A stretch of DNA of 64,000 nt from Porphyrobacter sp. CACIAM 03H1 (GTDB lineage Bacteria; Pseudomonadota; Alphaproteobacteria; Sphingomonadales; Sphingomonadaceae). The translations under genes and the position numbers were made by a program. The stretch lies in assembly GCF_002215495.1 (NCBI RefSeq), contig NZ_CP021378.1:3114459-3178458 (forward strand), read 5' to 3'. Below the pieces are notes generated by a model that was not told where the DNA came from, did no database searches, and worked only from the letters and a program-made list of their open reading frames with translations. Numbering within the stretch: position 1 is the first letter of the stretch; each line of letters starts with the position of its first letter. Below are positions 33,212 through 43,186 of this stretch, in pieces.

Positions 33212-34200
33212 TGTCCGTGCTTGATACCCAGGCCGCCCACCTTCGCGAAGAGGCAAGCCACGAGCCCGATCCGGTCCACACCGGCGAGGTGAAGAGCGAG
33301 ACGCAGATCATCGCGATCTACGGCAAGGGCGGCTCGGGCAAGAGCTTCGCGCTCGCCAATCTCAGCTACATGATGGCCCAGCAGGGCAAGCGCGTGCTGC
33401 TGATCGGCTGCGATCCCAAGTCCGACACCACCAGCCTGCTGTTCGGCGGCAAGGCCACCCCTTCGATCATCGAGACCTCCTCGAAGAAGAAGCTCGCGGG
33501 CGAGGAAGTGCGCATCGAGGATGTGTGCTTCCAGCGCGACGGCGTCTTCGCGATGGAGCTCGGCGGCCCCGAGGTCGGCCGCGGCTGCGGCGGGCGCGGC
33601 ATCATCCACGGCTTCGAAACGCTCGAAAAGCTGGGCTTCCACGACTGGGGCTTCGATTACGTCCTGCTCGACTTTCTGGGTGACGTGGTGTGCGGCGGCT
33701 TCGGCCTGCCGATCGCGCGCGACATGTGCCAGAAGGTGATCGTGGTCGGATCGAACGACCTGCAATCGCTCTACGTGGCGAACAACGTATGCCAGGCGGT
33801 CGAATACTTCCGCAAGATGGGCGGCAACGTCGGCGTGGCGGGCATGATCGTCAACAAGGACGACGGTACGGGCGAGGCCCATGCCTTCGCCAAGACCGTG
33901 GGCATCCCGGTGCTCACTGCGATCCCCGCCAACGAGGACATCCGCCGCAAGAGCGCCAATTACCAGATCATCGGCTATCCCGGCGGCGAATGGGGCAGCC
34001 TGTTCGAGGAGCTGGCGGAAAATGTCGCCAGCGCTCCGCCGCTGCGCCCCACCCCGCTCGATCAGGACGGCCTTCTGGGCCTGTTCAGCGCCGATGTCGT
34101 CGGCGGCAATGTCGAACTCGTCCCCGCCACCCAGGCCGACATGCGCGGCGGGGTGTTCGAAACCCGCCCCAGCCTCGAAGTGATCTACGACGAGGCATGA
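33211..34200 (+). CDS. bchX: Chlorophyllide a reductase iron protein, subunit X
   Basis: NifH-like homodimeric ATPase that passes electrons to BchYZ for reduction of ring B. 329 residues. P-loop YGKGGSGKSFALANLS, 4Fe-4S cysteines in GRGCGGRG and [11 protein letters not shown], the switch aspartate region GCDPKSDTTS. Coupled to bchC (TGATG) and bchY (ATGA). Confidence 0.97.
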   Translation: MSVLDTQAAHLREEASHEPDPVHTGEVKSETQIIAIYGKGGSGKSFALANLSYMMAQQGKRVLLIGCDPKSDTTSLLFGGKATPSIIETSSKKKLAGEEVRIEDVCFQRDGVFAMELGGPEVGRGCGGRGIIHGFETLEKLGFHDWGFDYVLLDFLGDVVCGGFGLPIARDMCQKVIVVGSNDLQSLYVANNVCQAVEYFRKMGGNVGVAGMIVNKDDGTGEAHAFAKTVGIPVLTAIPANEDIRRKSANYQIIGYPGGEWGSLFEELAENVASAPPLRPTPLDQDGLLGLFSADVVGGNVELVPATQADMRGGVFETRPSLEVIYDEA

Positions 34201-35729
34201 GCGACCACAGCGCCTTTGACGCGGAACGCACCCCTGACCGGATCGCCCTGGATCCCGGCGCGGAGGCGGGCGGCTGCGCCTCGAAGGACACAATGCGCGA
34301 GGCCGCGCGCGCCGCGGGCAAGAGCGAGATCCTCGATCAATATGCCGCCGACTATCCGGTCGGCCCCCACGACCAACCCCAATCCATGTGCCCCGCGTTC
34401 GGGTCACTCCGGGTGGGCCTGAGAATGCGGCGCACTGCGACCGTGCTCTCGGGCTCGGCCTGCTGCGTCTATGGCCTGACCTTCACCTCGCACTTCTACG
34501 GCGCGCGGCGGACGGTCGGCTATGTGCCCTTCTCCTCGGAAACGCTCGTCACCGGCAAGCTGTTCGAGGACATCAAGGAAGCCGTCGAAGGGATGGCCGA
34601 TCCCGATCTCTACGATGCGATCGTGGTCACCAACCTGTGCGTGCCGACCGCGAGCGGCGTGCCCTTGAGGCTGCTGAAGAAGCAGATCAAGGGGGTGCGG
34701 ATCATCGGCATCGACGTGCCCGGCTTCGGCATCCCCACTCACGCCGAGGCGAAGGACGTCCTCGCCGGCGCGATGCTCCAATATGCGCGCGAGGAAGTCA
34801 TGGCCGGCCCCGTCGCGGCCCCGCGCGAGCGTGCCGACCGGCCGAGCGTGGCGCTGCTGGGCGAGATGTTCCCGGCCGATCCGGTGGTGATCGGGCAGAT
34901 GCTCGCGCCCCTCGGCCTTGCCGCCGGCCCCGTGGTCCCGACCCGCGAATGGCGCGAGCTCTATGCCGCATTGGATTGCGCGGTCGTCGCCGCGATCCAC
35001 CCCTTCTACACCGCCTCGATCCGCGAATTCGAAGCCGCGGGTCGCCCGGTGATCGGCTCGGCCCCGGTCGGCGCGGACGGCACCGCCGCCTGGCTGCAAT
35101 CGCTGGGCGATGTCATGGGCCTGCCGCAAGCGCAGGTCGACGGCGTCAAGAACGCGATGATCGGCGCCTGCAAGGGCGCTCTTGCGAACATGCCGATCAA
35201 GGGCCGCATCACGGTATCGGGCTATGAGGGCTCGGAGCTGCTGGTCGCCCGCCTGCTGGTCGAGAGTGGCGCGGATGTGCGCTATGTCGGCTCCGCCTGC
35301 CCGCGCACGAAGTGGTCGGATGCCGACCGCGAATGGCTCGAAGCGCGCGGCGTGCAGGTGCAGTTCCGCGCAAGCCTCGAACAGGATATCGCGGCGGTCG
35401 AGGAATATCGCCCCGACCTCGCCATCGGCACCACCCCGGTGGTGCAGCACGCCAAGGCGAAGGCCATCCCGGCGCTCTACTTCACCAACCTCATCTCGGC
35501 GCGTCCGCTGATGGGCCCGGCTGGGGCAGGCAGCCTCGCCACGGTGATCAACGCCGCGATGGGCAACAAGGCGCGTTTCGACGCGATGCGCGACTTCTTC
35601 GAGGGCGTCGGCACCGAGCACGCCGCGGGTGTGTGGGAAGACGTGCCGGTCGACCGGCCCAAGTTCCGCAAGAAGTATGCCGCCCTCAACGAGGCCGCGC
35701 GCAAGGCATCGGAGGCGATCGGCACATGA
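34197..35729 (+). CDS. bchY: Chlorophyllide a reductase subunit Y
   Basis: NifD-like catalytic subunit of chlorophyllide a reductase, 510 residues. The FeS-binding cysteines appear in [26 protein letters not shown] and [15 protein letters not shown]. Family C-terminal motif [29 protein letters not shown]. The ATG overlaps the bchX stop and the stop overlaps bchZ. Confidence 0.97.
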   Translation: MSDHSAFDAERTPDRIALDPGAEAGGCASKDTMREAARAAGKSEILDQYAADYPVGPHDQPQSMCPAFGSLRVGLRMRRTATVLSGSACCVYGLTFTSHFYGARRTVGYVPFSSETLVTGKLFEDIKEAVEGMADPDLYDAIVVTNLCVPTASGVPLRLLKKQIKGVRIIGIDVPGFGIPTHAEAKDVLAGAMLQYAREEVMAGPVAAPRERADRPSVALLGEMFPADPVVIGQMLAPLGLAAGPVVPTREWRELYAALDCAVVAAIHPFYTASIREFEAAGRPVIGSAPVGADGTAAWLQSLGDVMGLPQAQVDGVKNAMIGACKGALANMPIKGRITVSGYEGSELLVARLLVESGADVRYVGSACPRTKWSDADREWLEARGVQVQFRASLEQDIAAVEEYRPDLAIGTTPVVQHAKAKAIPALYFTNLISARPLMGPAGAGSLATVINAAMGNKARFDAMRDFFEGVGTEHAAGVWEDVPVDRPKFRKKYAALNEAARKASEAIGT

Positions 35730-37171
35730 CGCTCGTCCTCGACCATGACCGCGCCGGCGGCTACTGGGGCGCCACCTACGTCTTCACCGCGGTGAAGGGG
35801 CTGCAGGTCATCATCGACGGCCCGGTGGGCTGCGAGAACCTGCCCGTCACCTCGGTGCTGCACTACACCGATGCCCTGCCGCCGCACGAGCTGCCGATCG
35901 TCGTCACCGGCCTCGCCGAGGAGGAGCTCGGCAAGACCGGCACAGAAGGCGCGATGAAGCGGGCGTGGAAGACGCTCGATCCGGAGCTGCCCTGCGTGGT
36001 CGTCACCGGCTCGATCGCCGAGATGATCGGCGGCGGCGTCACGCCCGAGGGCACCAACATCAAGCGCTTCCTGCCGCGCACCATCGACGAGGACCAGTGG
36101 CAGTCGGCCGACCGCGCGCTGACCTGGCTGTGGACGGAGTTCGGCCCCAAGAAGATGCCCGCCCGGCGCGAGCGGCGCGAGGGCGAGAAGCCGGTCGTCA
36201 ACATCATCGGCCCGTCCTACGGCATGTTCAACATGCCCTCCGATCTTGCCGAAATCCGGCGTCTGGTCGAAGGCATCGGCGCGGAAGTCGGCGTGGTCTT
36301 CCCGCTCGGCACCCATCTGGCCGACATCGCCAAGCTCGCCGCGGCGGACGCGAATGTCTGCATGTACCGCGAGTTCGGCCGCAACCTGTGCGAGACGCTC
36401 GAGCGGCCCTATTTCCAGGCGCCGGTCGGCCTGTCGCAGACCACCAAGTTCCTGCGGGCGCTCGCCGCCGAGCTCGGCCTCGACCCCGAGCCCTTCATCG
36501 AGCGCGAGAAGCACACCACCATCAAGCCGCTGTGGGACCTGTGGCGCTCGGTCACGCAGGATTTCTTCGGCACCGCGAGCTTCGGCATCGTCGCCAACGA
36601 GACCTACGCGCGCGGCATCCGCCACTTCCTCGAGGACGACATGGGCCTGCCCTGCGCCTTCGCCTTCTCCCGCTGTGCGGGCGTGAAGCCGAAGAACGAG
36701 GACGTGCGCGCCGCGATCCGCGCCAACCCGCCGCTGGTGGTGTTCGGCAGCTACAACGAGCGGATGTACATGGCCGAGTGCGGGGCGCGCGGGATGTACA
36801 TCCCGGCGAGCTTCCCCGGCGCCGCGATCCGCCGCCACACCGGCACGCCCTTCATGGGCTATTCCGGCGCGACATACCTGGTGCAGGAAGTGTGCAATGC
36901 GCTGTTCGACGCGCTGTTCCACATCCTCCCGCTCGGGACCGAGATGGACAAGGTCGACGCGACGCCCGCCCGGGTGGAAGCTCCCTTGATCTGGGACAAG
37001 GCCGCCAAGGCGCGGCTCGATACACTCGTCGAAGCCCAGCCGGTGCTGATCCGCATTTCCGCCGCCAAGCGCCTGCGCGATGCGGCGGAGCGGACCGCGC
37101 GCCAGCGGGGAACCGAAACGGTCACGGCAGACTGCCTCGAAGAGGCGCTGCTGGAAGGAGCGGGAGCATGA
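35726..37171 (+). CDS. bchZ: Chlorophyllide a reductase subunit Z
   Basis: NifK-like partner of BchY, 481 residues. [28 protein letters not shown] is the conserved N-terminal segment with the cluster cysteine; [19 protein letters not shown] and a C-terminal protochlorophyllide-reductase-type tail [12 protein letters not shown] follow. Translationally coupled to bchY. 171 bp separate it from pufB. Confidence 0.97.
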   Translation: MTLVLDHDRAGGYWGATYVFTAVKGLQVIIDGPVGCENLPVTSVLHYTDALPPHELPIVVTGLAEEELGKTGTEGAMKRAWKTLDPELPCVVVTGSIAEMIGGGVTPEGTNIKRFLPRTIDEDQWQSADRALTWLWTEFGPKKMPARRERREGEKPVVNIIGPSYGMFNMPSDLAEIRRLVEGIGAEVGVVFPLGTHLADIAKLAAADANVCMYREFGRNLCETLERPYFQAPVGLSQTTKFLRALAAELGLDPEPFIEREKHTTIKPLWDLWRSVTQDFFGTASFGIVANETYARGIRHFLEDDMGLPCAFAFSRCAGVKPKNEDVRAAIRANPPLVVFGSYNERMYMAECGARGMYIPASFPGAAIRRHTGTPFMGYSGATYLVQEVCNALFDALFHILPLGTEMDKVDATPARVEAPLIWDKAAKARLDTLVEAQPVLIRISAAKRLRDAAERTARQRGTETVTADCLEEALLEGAGA

Positions 37172-37342
37172 TGACGATGCACGCCCGCCACACGCCTTTG
37201 TCGCTGCTGCGGAGCATCACCGCCGCAGCGCCAGCCCATGCCCCCCTTACGGGGGCTCTCCAATCCACGTGGGGGATCACGCGGGGATGCCGACGGGGGC
37301 CTTCGGGCTTCCATTCACACCCAACTGAACGGAGACAACCCA
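37172..37342. other. bchZ-pufB intergenic segment
   Basis: No supported gene and no pufQ-like frame. CCCCC-TTAC-GGGGG (about 37242-37255) forms a hairpin without a U tract, which could influence relative transcript levels of bchZ and pufBA. Confidence 0.5.
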
Positions 37343-37489
37343 ATGAATGAACGCATCGGGACTCACCTGACCCCTGAAGAGGCTCAGGAAATCCACAAGG
37401 GCTTCATGGGCACTTTCACCATCTACGTGGTGATCGCGCTTGTCGCCCATGCGCTGCTCTGGGCCAACAAGCCCTGGCTGCCGCTCTGA
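37343..37489 (+). CDS. pufB: Light-harvesting 1 beta polypeptide
   Basis: 48-residue antenna protein of the LH1 ring. Acidic N-terminus (MNERIGTHLTPEEAQEIHKGF), one membrane helix with the bacteriochlorophyll-binding His in VVIALVAHALLWANKPWL, the classical A-x-x-x-H pattern. GGAG lies nine bases before the ATG. An in-frame upstream start at 37238 would add a non-family sequence and is rejected. Confidence 0.97.
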   Translation: MNERIGTHLTPEEAQEIHKGFMGTFTIYVVIALVAHALLWANKPWLPL

Positions 37490-37517
37490 TCCAAGACCGG
37501 CTGTTCGGCTGAACGCC

Positions 37518-37531
37518 ACCGGCTTGCCGGT
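37518..37531 (+). promoter_or_regulatory. pufB-pufA intercistronic hairpin
   Basis: ACCGGC-TT-GCCGGT, perfect 6-bp arms with a minimal loop, in the 91-bp gap between the two antenna genes. May affect mRNA processing. Confidence 0.4.
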
Positions 37532-37580
37532 CCGCTTTCGGTCGGAACCGTGATCCGAAAAATCTGAAAGGAACTTCACC

Positions 37581-37769
37581 ATGTGGAGACTCTGGTTCTA
37601 CTTCGACATCCGCCGCACCCTCGTGGCGCTGCACGTTGGTCTCGCCGTCCTGGCGTTCACCATCCACTTCATCCTGCTCAGCACCGAACGCTACAACTGG
37701 CTCGAAGACGCCAGCGCTGCGCCGGCCCAGGCGGCTATCGAATCGTCGGAAGCTCCGGCGGCGGGATAG
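37581..37769 (+). CDS. pufA: Light-harvesting 1 alpha polypeptide
   Basis: 62-residue antenna protein pairing with PufB. MWRLWFYFDIRRTLVALHVGL is the typical LH1 alpha N-terminus; the bacteriochlorophyll-binding His is in LAFTIHFILLSTERYNWLE. The C-terminal extension is Ala/Glu-rich (about 20 residues). AAAGGAA precedes the ATG. The pufA-pufL gap carries the stabilising hairpin. Confidence 0.97.
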   Translation: MWRLWFYFDIRRTLVALHVGLAVLAFTIHFILLSTERYNWLEDASAAPAQAAIESSEAPAAG

Positions 37770-37785
37770 TTCGTCTCGAAAATGT

Positions 37786-37809
37786 GAGGGGGCAGGTTCG
37801 CCTGCCTGC
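37786..37809 (+). promoter_or_regulatory. pufA-pufL intercistronic hairpin with TTCG tetraloop
   Basis: GGCAGG (37791-37796)-TTCG-CCTGCC (37801-37806), extendable with flanking G-rich and C-rich bases. In Rhodobacter a hairpin at this place protects pufBA mRNA from 3' decay and sets the antenna to reaction-centre ratio. Position and shape suggest the same role here. Confidence 0.7.
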
Positions 37810-37867
37810 CTCCTAACACTCGTCGACAACCTATAGCACCCGCCCCAGTGGCGGGGAGGATGGACCT

Positions 37868-38692
37868 ATGGCGCTCCTTAGTTTCGAGCGGAAATACCGC
37901 GTCCGCGGTGGCACATTGATCGGCGGCGACCTTTTCGACTTCTGGGTCGGGCCGTTTTATGTCGGATTCTTTGGAGTGACGACGGCAATCAGCGCCCTTC
38001 TGGGCACCATGCTGATCTTTGCCGCAGCCACACAAGGTCCGACCCTCAACCCCTGGCTCATTTCGATCAACCCGCCGCCGATCGAATACGGCCTCAGCCT
38101 CGCTCCGCTCCAGGAGGGCGGATACTGGCAGATCATCACCTGCTGCGCGGTCATCGCGTTCAGCTCGTGGGTGCTCAGGCAGGCGGAAATCTCCCGCAAG
38201 CTCGGCATGAGCTACCACGTGCCGATCGCCTTCAGCGTGGCGGTGTTCGCCTATGTCTCGCTCAACGTCATCCGTCCGCTGTGGATGGGCGCGTGGGGCA
38301 ACGGCTTCCCCTACGGGATCTGGACCCACCTCGAGTGGGTCTCGAACGTCGGCTACGCCTTCGGCAACTTCCACTACAACCCCGTGCACATGCTCGCGAT
38401 CACGTTCTTCTTCACGAACTGTCTCGCGCTCGCGCTGCACGGCGGCCTGGTGCTGTCGGCGGTCAATCCGAGCGGGGGCACCGACGTCAAGTCGCCCGAA
38501 TACGAAGACACCTACTTCCGTGACTTCATCGGCTATTCGGTCGGCACGCTCGGCATCCACCGGGTGGGGCTCTTCCTGGCGCTCAACGCCGGGTTCTGGA
38601 GCGCCATCTGCATCGTCATCTCCGGCACTCTGTATGTCGGCAGCTGGATCGAATTCTGGGATTTCTGGACGAAGATCCCGATCTGGTCGTAA
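37868..38692 (+). CDS. pufL: Photosynthetic reaction centre L subunit
   Basis: 274 residues, five membrane helices. The ligands are visible in order: His in IWTHLEW (accessory bacteriochlorophyll), NPVHM (special pair), ALHGG and GIHRV (non-haem iron). N-terminus [36 protein letters not shown] is diagnostic. GGGGAGGATGG precedes the ATG. Confidence 0.98.
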   Translation: MALLSFERKYRVRGGTLIGGDLFDFWVGPFYVGFFGVTTAISALLGTMLIFAAATQGPTLNPWLISINPPPIEYGLSLAPLQEGGYWQIITCCAVIAFSSWVLRQAEISRKLGMSYHVPIAFSVAVFAYVSLNVIRPLWMGAWGNGFPYGIWTHLEWVSNVGYAFGNFHYNPVHMLAITFFFTNCLALALHGGLVLSAVNPSGGTDVKSPEYEDTYFRDFIGYSVGTLGIHRVGLFLALNAGFWSAICIVISGTLYVGSWIEFWDFWTKIPIWS

Positions 38693-38706
38693 GGAGCACC
38701 TGAACC

Positions 38707-39681
38707 ATGGCGACTTATCAGAACATCTTCACGCAGGTGCAGGTCAAGGGGCCACCCGAAATGGGTATCCCGCTTGCGCCCGAGGAAGACATCCGCATCC
38801 CGGCCACGGGCTACTCCTACTGGTTCGGCAAGATCGGCCAGGCGCAGTGGGGGCCGATCTATCTCGGCTGGACCGGTACGCTCAGCCTCGTCTGCGGCAC
38901 GCTGGCGATCCTGATCATCGGCTTCAACTTCTGGGCGCAGGTGAACTGGAGCCCGCAAGGCTTCATGCGCGAGTTCTTCTGGCTCTCGCTCAACCCCCCG
39001 GGGCCCGAATACGGCTTCAGCCCGTTCGTGCCGCTGAAGGAAGGCGGCTGGTGGATCCTCGCCGGCTTCTTCCTGACGGTCTCGATCCTGCTGTGGTGGG
39101 TGCGCACCTACCGCCGCGCCAAGGCGCTGGGCATGGGGATGCACATCCCCTGGGCCTTCGCCTCGGCGATCTGGCTCTACCTGGTGCTGGGCTTCATCCG
39201 CCCGATGCTGCTGGGCCAGTGGTCGGAAGCCGTGCCCTTCGGCATCTTCGAGCACCTCAACTGGACCAACAACTTCTCGCTGGTCTACGGGAACCTGTTC
39301 TACAATCCGTTCCACGCGCTCTCGATCGTCTTCCTCTACGGGTCGGCGGTGCTGTTCGCGATGCACGGGGCGACGATCCTGGCCCTCGGCCGCTACGGCG
39401 GCGAGCGCGAGATCGAGCAGATCACCGACCGCGGGACGGCCGCCGAACGCGGCGCGCTGTTCTGGCGCTGGGTGATGGGGTTCAACGCGACCTTCGAATC
39501 CATCCACCGCTGGGCCTGGTGGTTCGCGGTGCTGACCACCCTCACGGGCGGCATCGGCATCCTGCTCACCGGCACCGTGGTCGACAACTGGTACCTGTGG
39601 GCCCAGGAACACTACTATGCTCCGGACACGATCCACTACGATCCGACCGGTGCGGCGCAGGCTTCGGCCGGCCAGAAGTGA
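38707..39681 (+). CDS. pufM: Photosynthetic reaction centre M subunit
   Basis: 324 residues, five membrane helices. [11 protein letters not shown] and NPFHALS hold the chlorophyll ligands, AMHGA and SIHRWAWW the iron-ligand His, and [13 protein letters not shown] the iron-ligand Glu. Last gene of the puf operon: no pufC (tetrahaem cytochrome) follows, so an external soluble or membrane-bound cytochrome must reduce the special pair. Confidence 0.98.
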   Translation: MATYQNIFTQVQVKGPPEMGIPLAPEEDIRIPATGYSYWFGKIGQAQWGPIYLGWTGTLSLVCGTLAILIIGFNFWAQVNWSPQGFMREFFWLSLNPPGPEYGFSPFVPLKEGGWWILAGFFLTVSILLWWVRTYRRAKALGMGMHIPWAFASAIWLYLVLGFIRPMLLGQWSEAVPFGIFEHLNWTNNFSLVYGNLFYNPFHALSIVFLYGSAVLFAMHGATILALGRYGGEREIEQITDRGTAAERGALFWRWVMGFNATFESIHRWAWWFAVLTTLTGGIGILLTGTVVDNWYLWAQEHYYAPDTIHYDPTGAAQASAGQK

Positions 39682-39686
39682 GGGAC

Positions 39687-39702
39687 GGGGCCGAAAGGCC
39701 CC
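39687..39702 (+). terminator. Hairpin just after pufM
   Basis: GGGGCC-GAAA-GGCCCC with a stable GAAA loop, five bases past the pufM stop. No U tract; probably 3' end protection together with the terminator that follows. Confidence 0.6.
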
Positions 39703-39731
39703 TCCCCCGCCCCCATAAGGCAGGAACATGG

Positions 39732-39764
39732 ACCCGGTCCGGCACAGCGCCGGGCCGGGTTTTT
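39732..39764 (+). terminator. Rho-independent terminator of the puf operon
   Basis: ACCCGGTCCGGC (39732-39743) and GCCGGGCCGGGT (39749-39760) pair with one mismatch and are followed by a T run ending at 39764. Confidence 0.9.
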
Positions 39765-39798
39765 CCTTGCCTGTGATGGGAAGCGAAAGGAGGCGCGG

Positions 39799-40083
39799 TC
39801 AGGGCGGCGGCGGTGCCGAGCCCAGCCGGGCGCGCAGATCGAGGAGGTGGAGCGGCAGCGAGGCGCCGAGCGGCAGCGCGATCCACCACCATGCCGCCCC
39901 CGTCATCGCCGCGCGCAGGCCCAGCACGATCAGCGCGGCAGGCCCCAGCAGCCCGAGCACCGCGCTCCACCGCCAGCCGCGCGCGGCGCGCAGCCAGACC
40001 GCCTCGGCCGCGAGCACGGCAAGGATCACGTCGGCCGCATGGCCGCCTTCGAACAGCAATTCGACGAGGCCCTGGCCTGCCAT
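39799..40083 (-). CDS. Small membrane protein next to tspO (94 residues)
   Basis: Hydrophobic protein with three likely membrane segments (ADVILAVLAAEAVWL, WSAVLGLLGPAALIVLGL, AWWWIALPLGASLPLHLLDL). The N-terminus MAGQGLVELLFEGGHAADV has a polar motif before the first helix. It lies 16 bp after tspO on the same strand, so it is probably co-transcribed as the last gene of the ppsR-bchG-side unit. I recall similar genes beside tspO in related PGCs. Function unknown. Confidence 0.75.
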   Translation of the reverse strand: MAGQGLVELLFEGGHAADVILAVLAAEAVWLRAARGWRWSAVLGLLGPAALIVLGLRAAMTGAAWWWIALPLGASLPLHLLDLRARLGSAPPPP

Positions 40084-40099
40084 GCGCGCCGCGCCTGCC

Positions 40100-40582
40100 T
40101 CAGCCGAAGGGCGCGTTGAGCTCGACCACCGCGCGGTTGAGCGCGGCGGCGAAGGTCACCCATGCCAGATAGGGCACCAGCAGCACCGCCGCCTTCTTAG
40201 AGAAGCGCCCGCAATAGAGGATCATCGCGAGGATCGAGAGCCACAGCAGGACGACCTCGTAGAACGCCCAGTCGGGACGCTGGAAGCGGAAGAACAGGAT
40301 CGACCAGCTGATGTTGAGAAAGCCGTTCAATGCGAACAGGCCGATCACCCATTCCGCCGCCGCCGTGTTCGGCGCCGCGCGCCAGGCGGTGATCCCGGCG
40401 ACGGTGATCAGCGCGTAGATCACCGTCCAGCCCATCGGGAAGACCACGTCCGGCGGGTTCCACGCGGGCTTGGCGAGCGCCTGGTACCACGGCCCGAGAT
40501 CGGTGACGGTCGCGCCCAGCGCCGCCACGCACAGCGCGGCGACCGTGGCGACGGTCACCGGAATGATCATCATCCGGTTCAT
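40100..40582 (-). CDS. tspO: Tryptophan-rich sensory protein TspO
   Basis: 160-residue membrane protein, five helices, homologous to the mitochondrial translocator protein; binds porphyrins and in Rhodobacter damps PpsR-controlled gene expression in response to oxygen. WYQALAKPAWNPPDVVFPMGW and LNGFLNISWSILFF are the family signatures. ATG 40582 (MNRMMIIPV) is used; an upstream in-frame start would add a basic sequence absent from the family. 55 bp after bchP. Confidence 0.95.
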   Translation of the reverse strand: MNRMMIIPVTVATVAALCVAALGATVTDLGPWYQALAKPAWNPPDVVFPMGWTVIYALITVAGITAWRAAPNTAAAEWVIGLFALNGFLNISWSILFFRFQRPDWAFYEVVLLWLSILAMILYCGRFSKKAAVLLVPYLAWVTFAAALNRAVVELNAPFG

Positions 40583-40637
40583 GAACCAGAGCCTAGGTCG
40601 CGCCGTCCTCACCTGCAATCCCTCGCGCGCTCTCGCC

Positions 40638-41831
40638 TCAGGTGGCGGGCCTCAGGCCGAGCAGGTGCGCGGTGTCCTTGAGAAAGATCTTGATGTGCGC
40701 CAGCGGCTTTGCGCGCACCAGCTTCTTGTGCATGTAGGCCTGCCAGGTCAGCTCCTGCACGTCCTTGTCGTCGCACATGGTGACAAAGCGCTCGCGGCGC
40801 TTGTCGGACGAATACCAGAAATACTGCATCACCCCGAGCACCCAGAACACCTTGCCGTGCTCCTTCATGAAGGCCTTGCGGGCCGAGCGCAGGTGCTTCG
40901 CCTCGCCGGTCCTGAGGAAGGCGGCGCTGGCCTCGGCCACCATCCGGCCGCCGACCATGGCGTAGTAGATCCCTTCGCCCGAGGCCGGCGCGACGATCCC
41001 TGCGGCATCGCCCGCGACGATCACATCGGCGCCGTTGTCCCAGCGCTTCAGCGGCTTCAGCGGGATCGGCGCGCCTTCGCGGCGCACCGTCTCGCAGCGG
41101 TCGAGCCCGAGATCGTCGCGCATCGTGGCGATCGCGCCGCGCAGGGAAAAGCCCTTGTTGGCGCTGCCCACCCCGATGCTCGCGGTCTCGCCATGGGGGA
41201 AGACCCAGGCGTAGAAATCGGGCGAGAGGCGGCCCTGGTAGAAGACATCGCAGCGCGAGGCGTCGAACTGGTCGGTGTTCTTGGGCGGCGACTTGATGAT
41301 CTCGTGATAGGCGAAGACGCAAGGCACGCGCTCCGCCCCCGGAAGGCACTGCTTGGCGACCGCCGATCGCGCCCCGTCGGCGCCGATCACCACGCGGGCG
41401 CGCACGCTCTCGAGCGGGCCGCCCCGTGTGCGGCGGAAGGTGACGATGGGGTGGGCCTTGTCGTCGCGCTCGATCTTCTCGAAGGTCGCGGTGAGGCGCT
41501 CGGCACCGGAATGGCGGGCCCGCTCGCGCAGCCATTCGTCGAATTCCTCGCGGTCGACCATGCCGACATAGCCGATCTCGCCCACCGGCATGTCGACCGC
41601 GCGGCCCGAGGGGGCGATCATCCGGGCCGAGCGCGCCTTGGCGACCAGCAGCGACTGGGGAATGTCGAAATCGGCGAGCAGCCGCGGCGGCACCGCGCCG
41701 CCGCAGGGCTTGATCCGCCCCCCGCGCTCGATCAGCAGCACCGAATGGCCCGCCAGCGCAAGGTCGGTCGCGGCGGTGGAACCCGAGGGCCCGCCGCCGA
41801 TCACCACGGCATCGTAGATCGTCTGGTTCAT
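40638..41831 (-). CDS. bchP: Geranylgeranyl reductase BchP
   Basis: FAD-dependent reductase that converts the geranylgeranyl tail of bacteriochlorophyll to phytyl in three steps. 397 residues: YDAVVIGGGPSGSTAATDLALAG at the N-terminus, ERGGRIKPCGGAVPPRLL, second dinucleotide motif DVIVAGDAAGIVAPASGEGIYYAM. The ATG overlaps the stop codon of the PucC-type gene (ATGA), so translation is coupled. Confidence 0.97.
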   Translation of the reverse strand: MNQTIYDAVVIGGGPSGSTAATDLALAGHSVLLIERGGRIKPCGGAVPPRLLADFDIPQSLLVAKARSARMIAPSGRAVDMPVGEIGYVGMVDREEFDEWLRERARHSGAERLTATFEKIERDDKAHPIVTFRRTRGGPLESVRARVVIGADGARSAVAKQCLPGAERVPCVFAYHEIIKSPPKNTDQFDASRCDVFYQGRLSPDFYAWVFPHGETASIGVGSANKGFSLRGAIATMRDDLGLDRCETVRREGAPIPLKPLKRWDNGADVIVAGDAAGIVAPASGEGIYYAMVGGRMVAEASAAFLRTGEAKHLRSARKAFMKEHGKVFWVLGVMQYFWYSSDKRRERFVTMCDDKDVQELTWQAYMHKKLVRAKPLAHIKIFLKDTAHLLGLRPAT

Positions 41832-43186
41832 GCGTAGACCCCTTCCCTTTGTTCCGTGCGTGCCTCGCGCAAGGCTGCGCCCCCCGTCGCCCTGACCGCC
41901 AGCAGCGCCGCGAGCACGAAGGCGGCCGCCTCGATGGCGAAGACCAGCTGGAAGGCCGGCCCGTCGGCGCCCAGCGCGTGACGGGCATAGTCCACGCCCC
42001 CCGCCCCGAGCAGGTTCCCGAGCCCGAAGGCGATCGCCTGGCTCGCGCCCCACACGCCCATGCGCACGCCCTCGCGGGTAGTCTCGCCGGCACCGGCCAG
42101 CCCCATCATCGCGCCGATGGCGGCAACCGCGAAGACGCCGTTGCCGAAGCCGAGCACGAAGACATTGATCCCGAGCGGCCAGGGCGGCCCGCTCACCGCC
42201 GCAACTCCCAGCGCCGCGAGCCCCGCGGCCGAGAGGACGCAACCGCCGATCACCCAGGCGCGCAGGCCATCGGGCCGCTTGCCGGTGAAGGCGCTGCCGC
42301 CCACGCCGGTCAGGATCATGCCGGCGAGGATGCCGCCCTGATGCTGCCCGCCCAGCTGGGTCGATTCTCCCGGCGAGAGGCCGAAGATCAGCCCCGCGAA
42401 GGGCTCGAGGATCAGGTCCTGCATCGAGAAGGCGATCATCGAGACGAAGATGAACACCGTGAAGCGCCGCGCCGCAGGCTCGTGCCAGATTTCGGAGAGT
42501 GCCGCGCGGAAATCGGGCACCTCGCCCTCGCGCGCGGCATGGCCGAAGCGGCCCGCCTGTCGCTCGAGCCGCCATGTCGCCAGCACCGTCAGCGCCACCA
42601 TCGCCAGCGCCAGCCCGCCCGCCACCAGCAGCAGCCGGTCGAAACTGAAGGGCTTGAGGAGCTGGCCCACGGTGATCGCCGAGGCGACGATCCCTGCGAC
42701 CATCATCGTCCAGGTCACCGCCGCGGCGGCCGCGCGCCGTTCGGGCGCGACCCCGCTCGCGAGCAGCGCCAGCGCCGAGGTTCCGCCCGCGCCCACGCCT
42801 GCGCCGATCAGCGCATAGGCGAAGACCGCCAGCGCGAAGGCCGCGCCGAAGGACTCCCGCATCATCAGCGTCGCCTGCGTCGCCAGCACCACCCCCGCCG
42901 CCAGCACGGCAAGCCCGCCGACGATCCAGACGGTGCGATTATTCCCCTTGTCCGAGGCATGACCCCACAGGGGGCGGCCCAGCTGCACCGCATAATGCCA
43001 CGCCACCAGCCCGGCGGGGATCGTCGCCAGCAGCTTCAGCTCCACCACCATCACCCGGTTGAGCACGGTCGAGGCGAGCATCACCAGCGCGCCGATCGCA
43101 GCCTGCACCAGCCCGATACGGATGATCGCCAGCCAGCCGAAGCCCTTCTCGGTATTGATTTCGGGCGAGGCCAGCGGGGCGTGCAT
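41828..43186 (-). CDS. PucC/LhaA-family major facilitator, bchG-bchP linked
   Basis: 452 residues, about 12 membrane helices, BCD/PucC family (bacteriochlorophyll delivery or antenna assembly). RIGLVQAAIGALVMLASTVLNRVMVVELKLLATIPAGLVAWHYAVQLGRPLWGHASDKG is the conserved first half (cytoplasmic loop after helix 2). Distinct from the second family member lhaA in this window. Placed between bchG and bchP, as in many purple bacteria, where it is variously named pucC or orf428-type. Starts at ATG 43186, one base overlapping bchG (TGATG). Confidence 0.92.
   Translation of the reverse strand: MHAPLASPEINTEKGFGWLAIIRIGLVQAAIGALVMLASTVLNRVMVVELKLLATIPAGLVAWHYAVQLGRPLWGHASDKGNNRTVWIVGGLAVLAAGVVLATQATLMMRESFGAAFALAVFAYALIGAGVGAGGTSALALLASGVAPERRAAAAAVTWTMMVAGIVASAITVGQLLKPFSFDRLLLVAGGLALAMVALTVLATWRLERQAGRFGHAAREGEVPDFRAALSEIWHEPAARRFTVFIFVSMIAFSMQDLILEPFAGLIFGLSPGESTQLGGQHQGGILAGMILTGVGGSAFTGKRPDGLRAWVIGGCVLSAAGLAALGVAAVSGPPWPLGINVFVLGFGNGVFAVAAIGAMMGLAGAGETTREGVRMGVWGASQAIAFGLGNLLGAGGVDYARHALGADGPAFQLVFAIEAAAFVLAALLAVRATGGAALREARTEQREGVYA

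Noticed and set aside
37172..37342. Search for pufQ between bchZ and pufB
   Set aside because: No frame here has a membrane helix or PufQ-like sequence.
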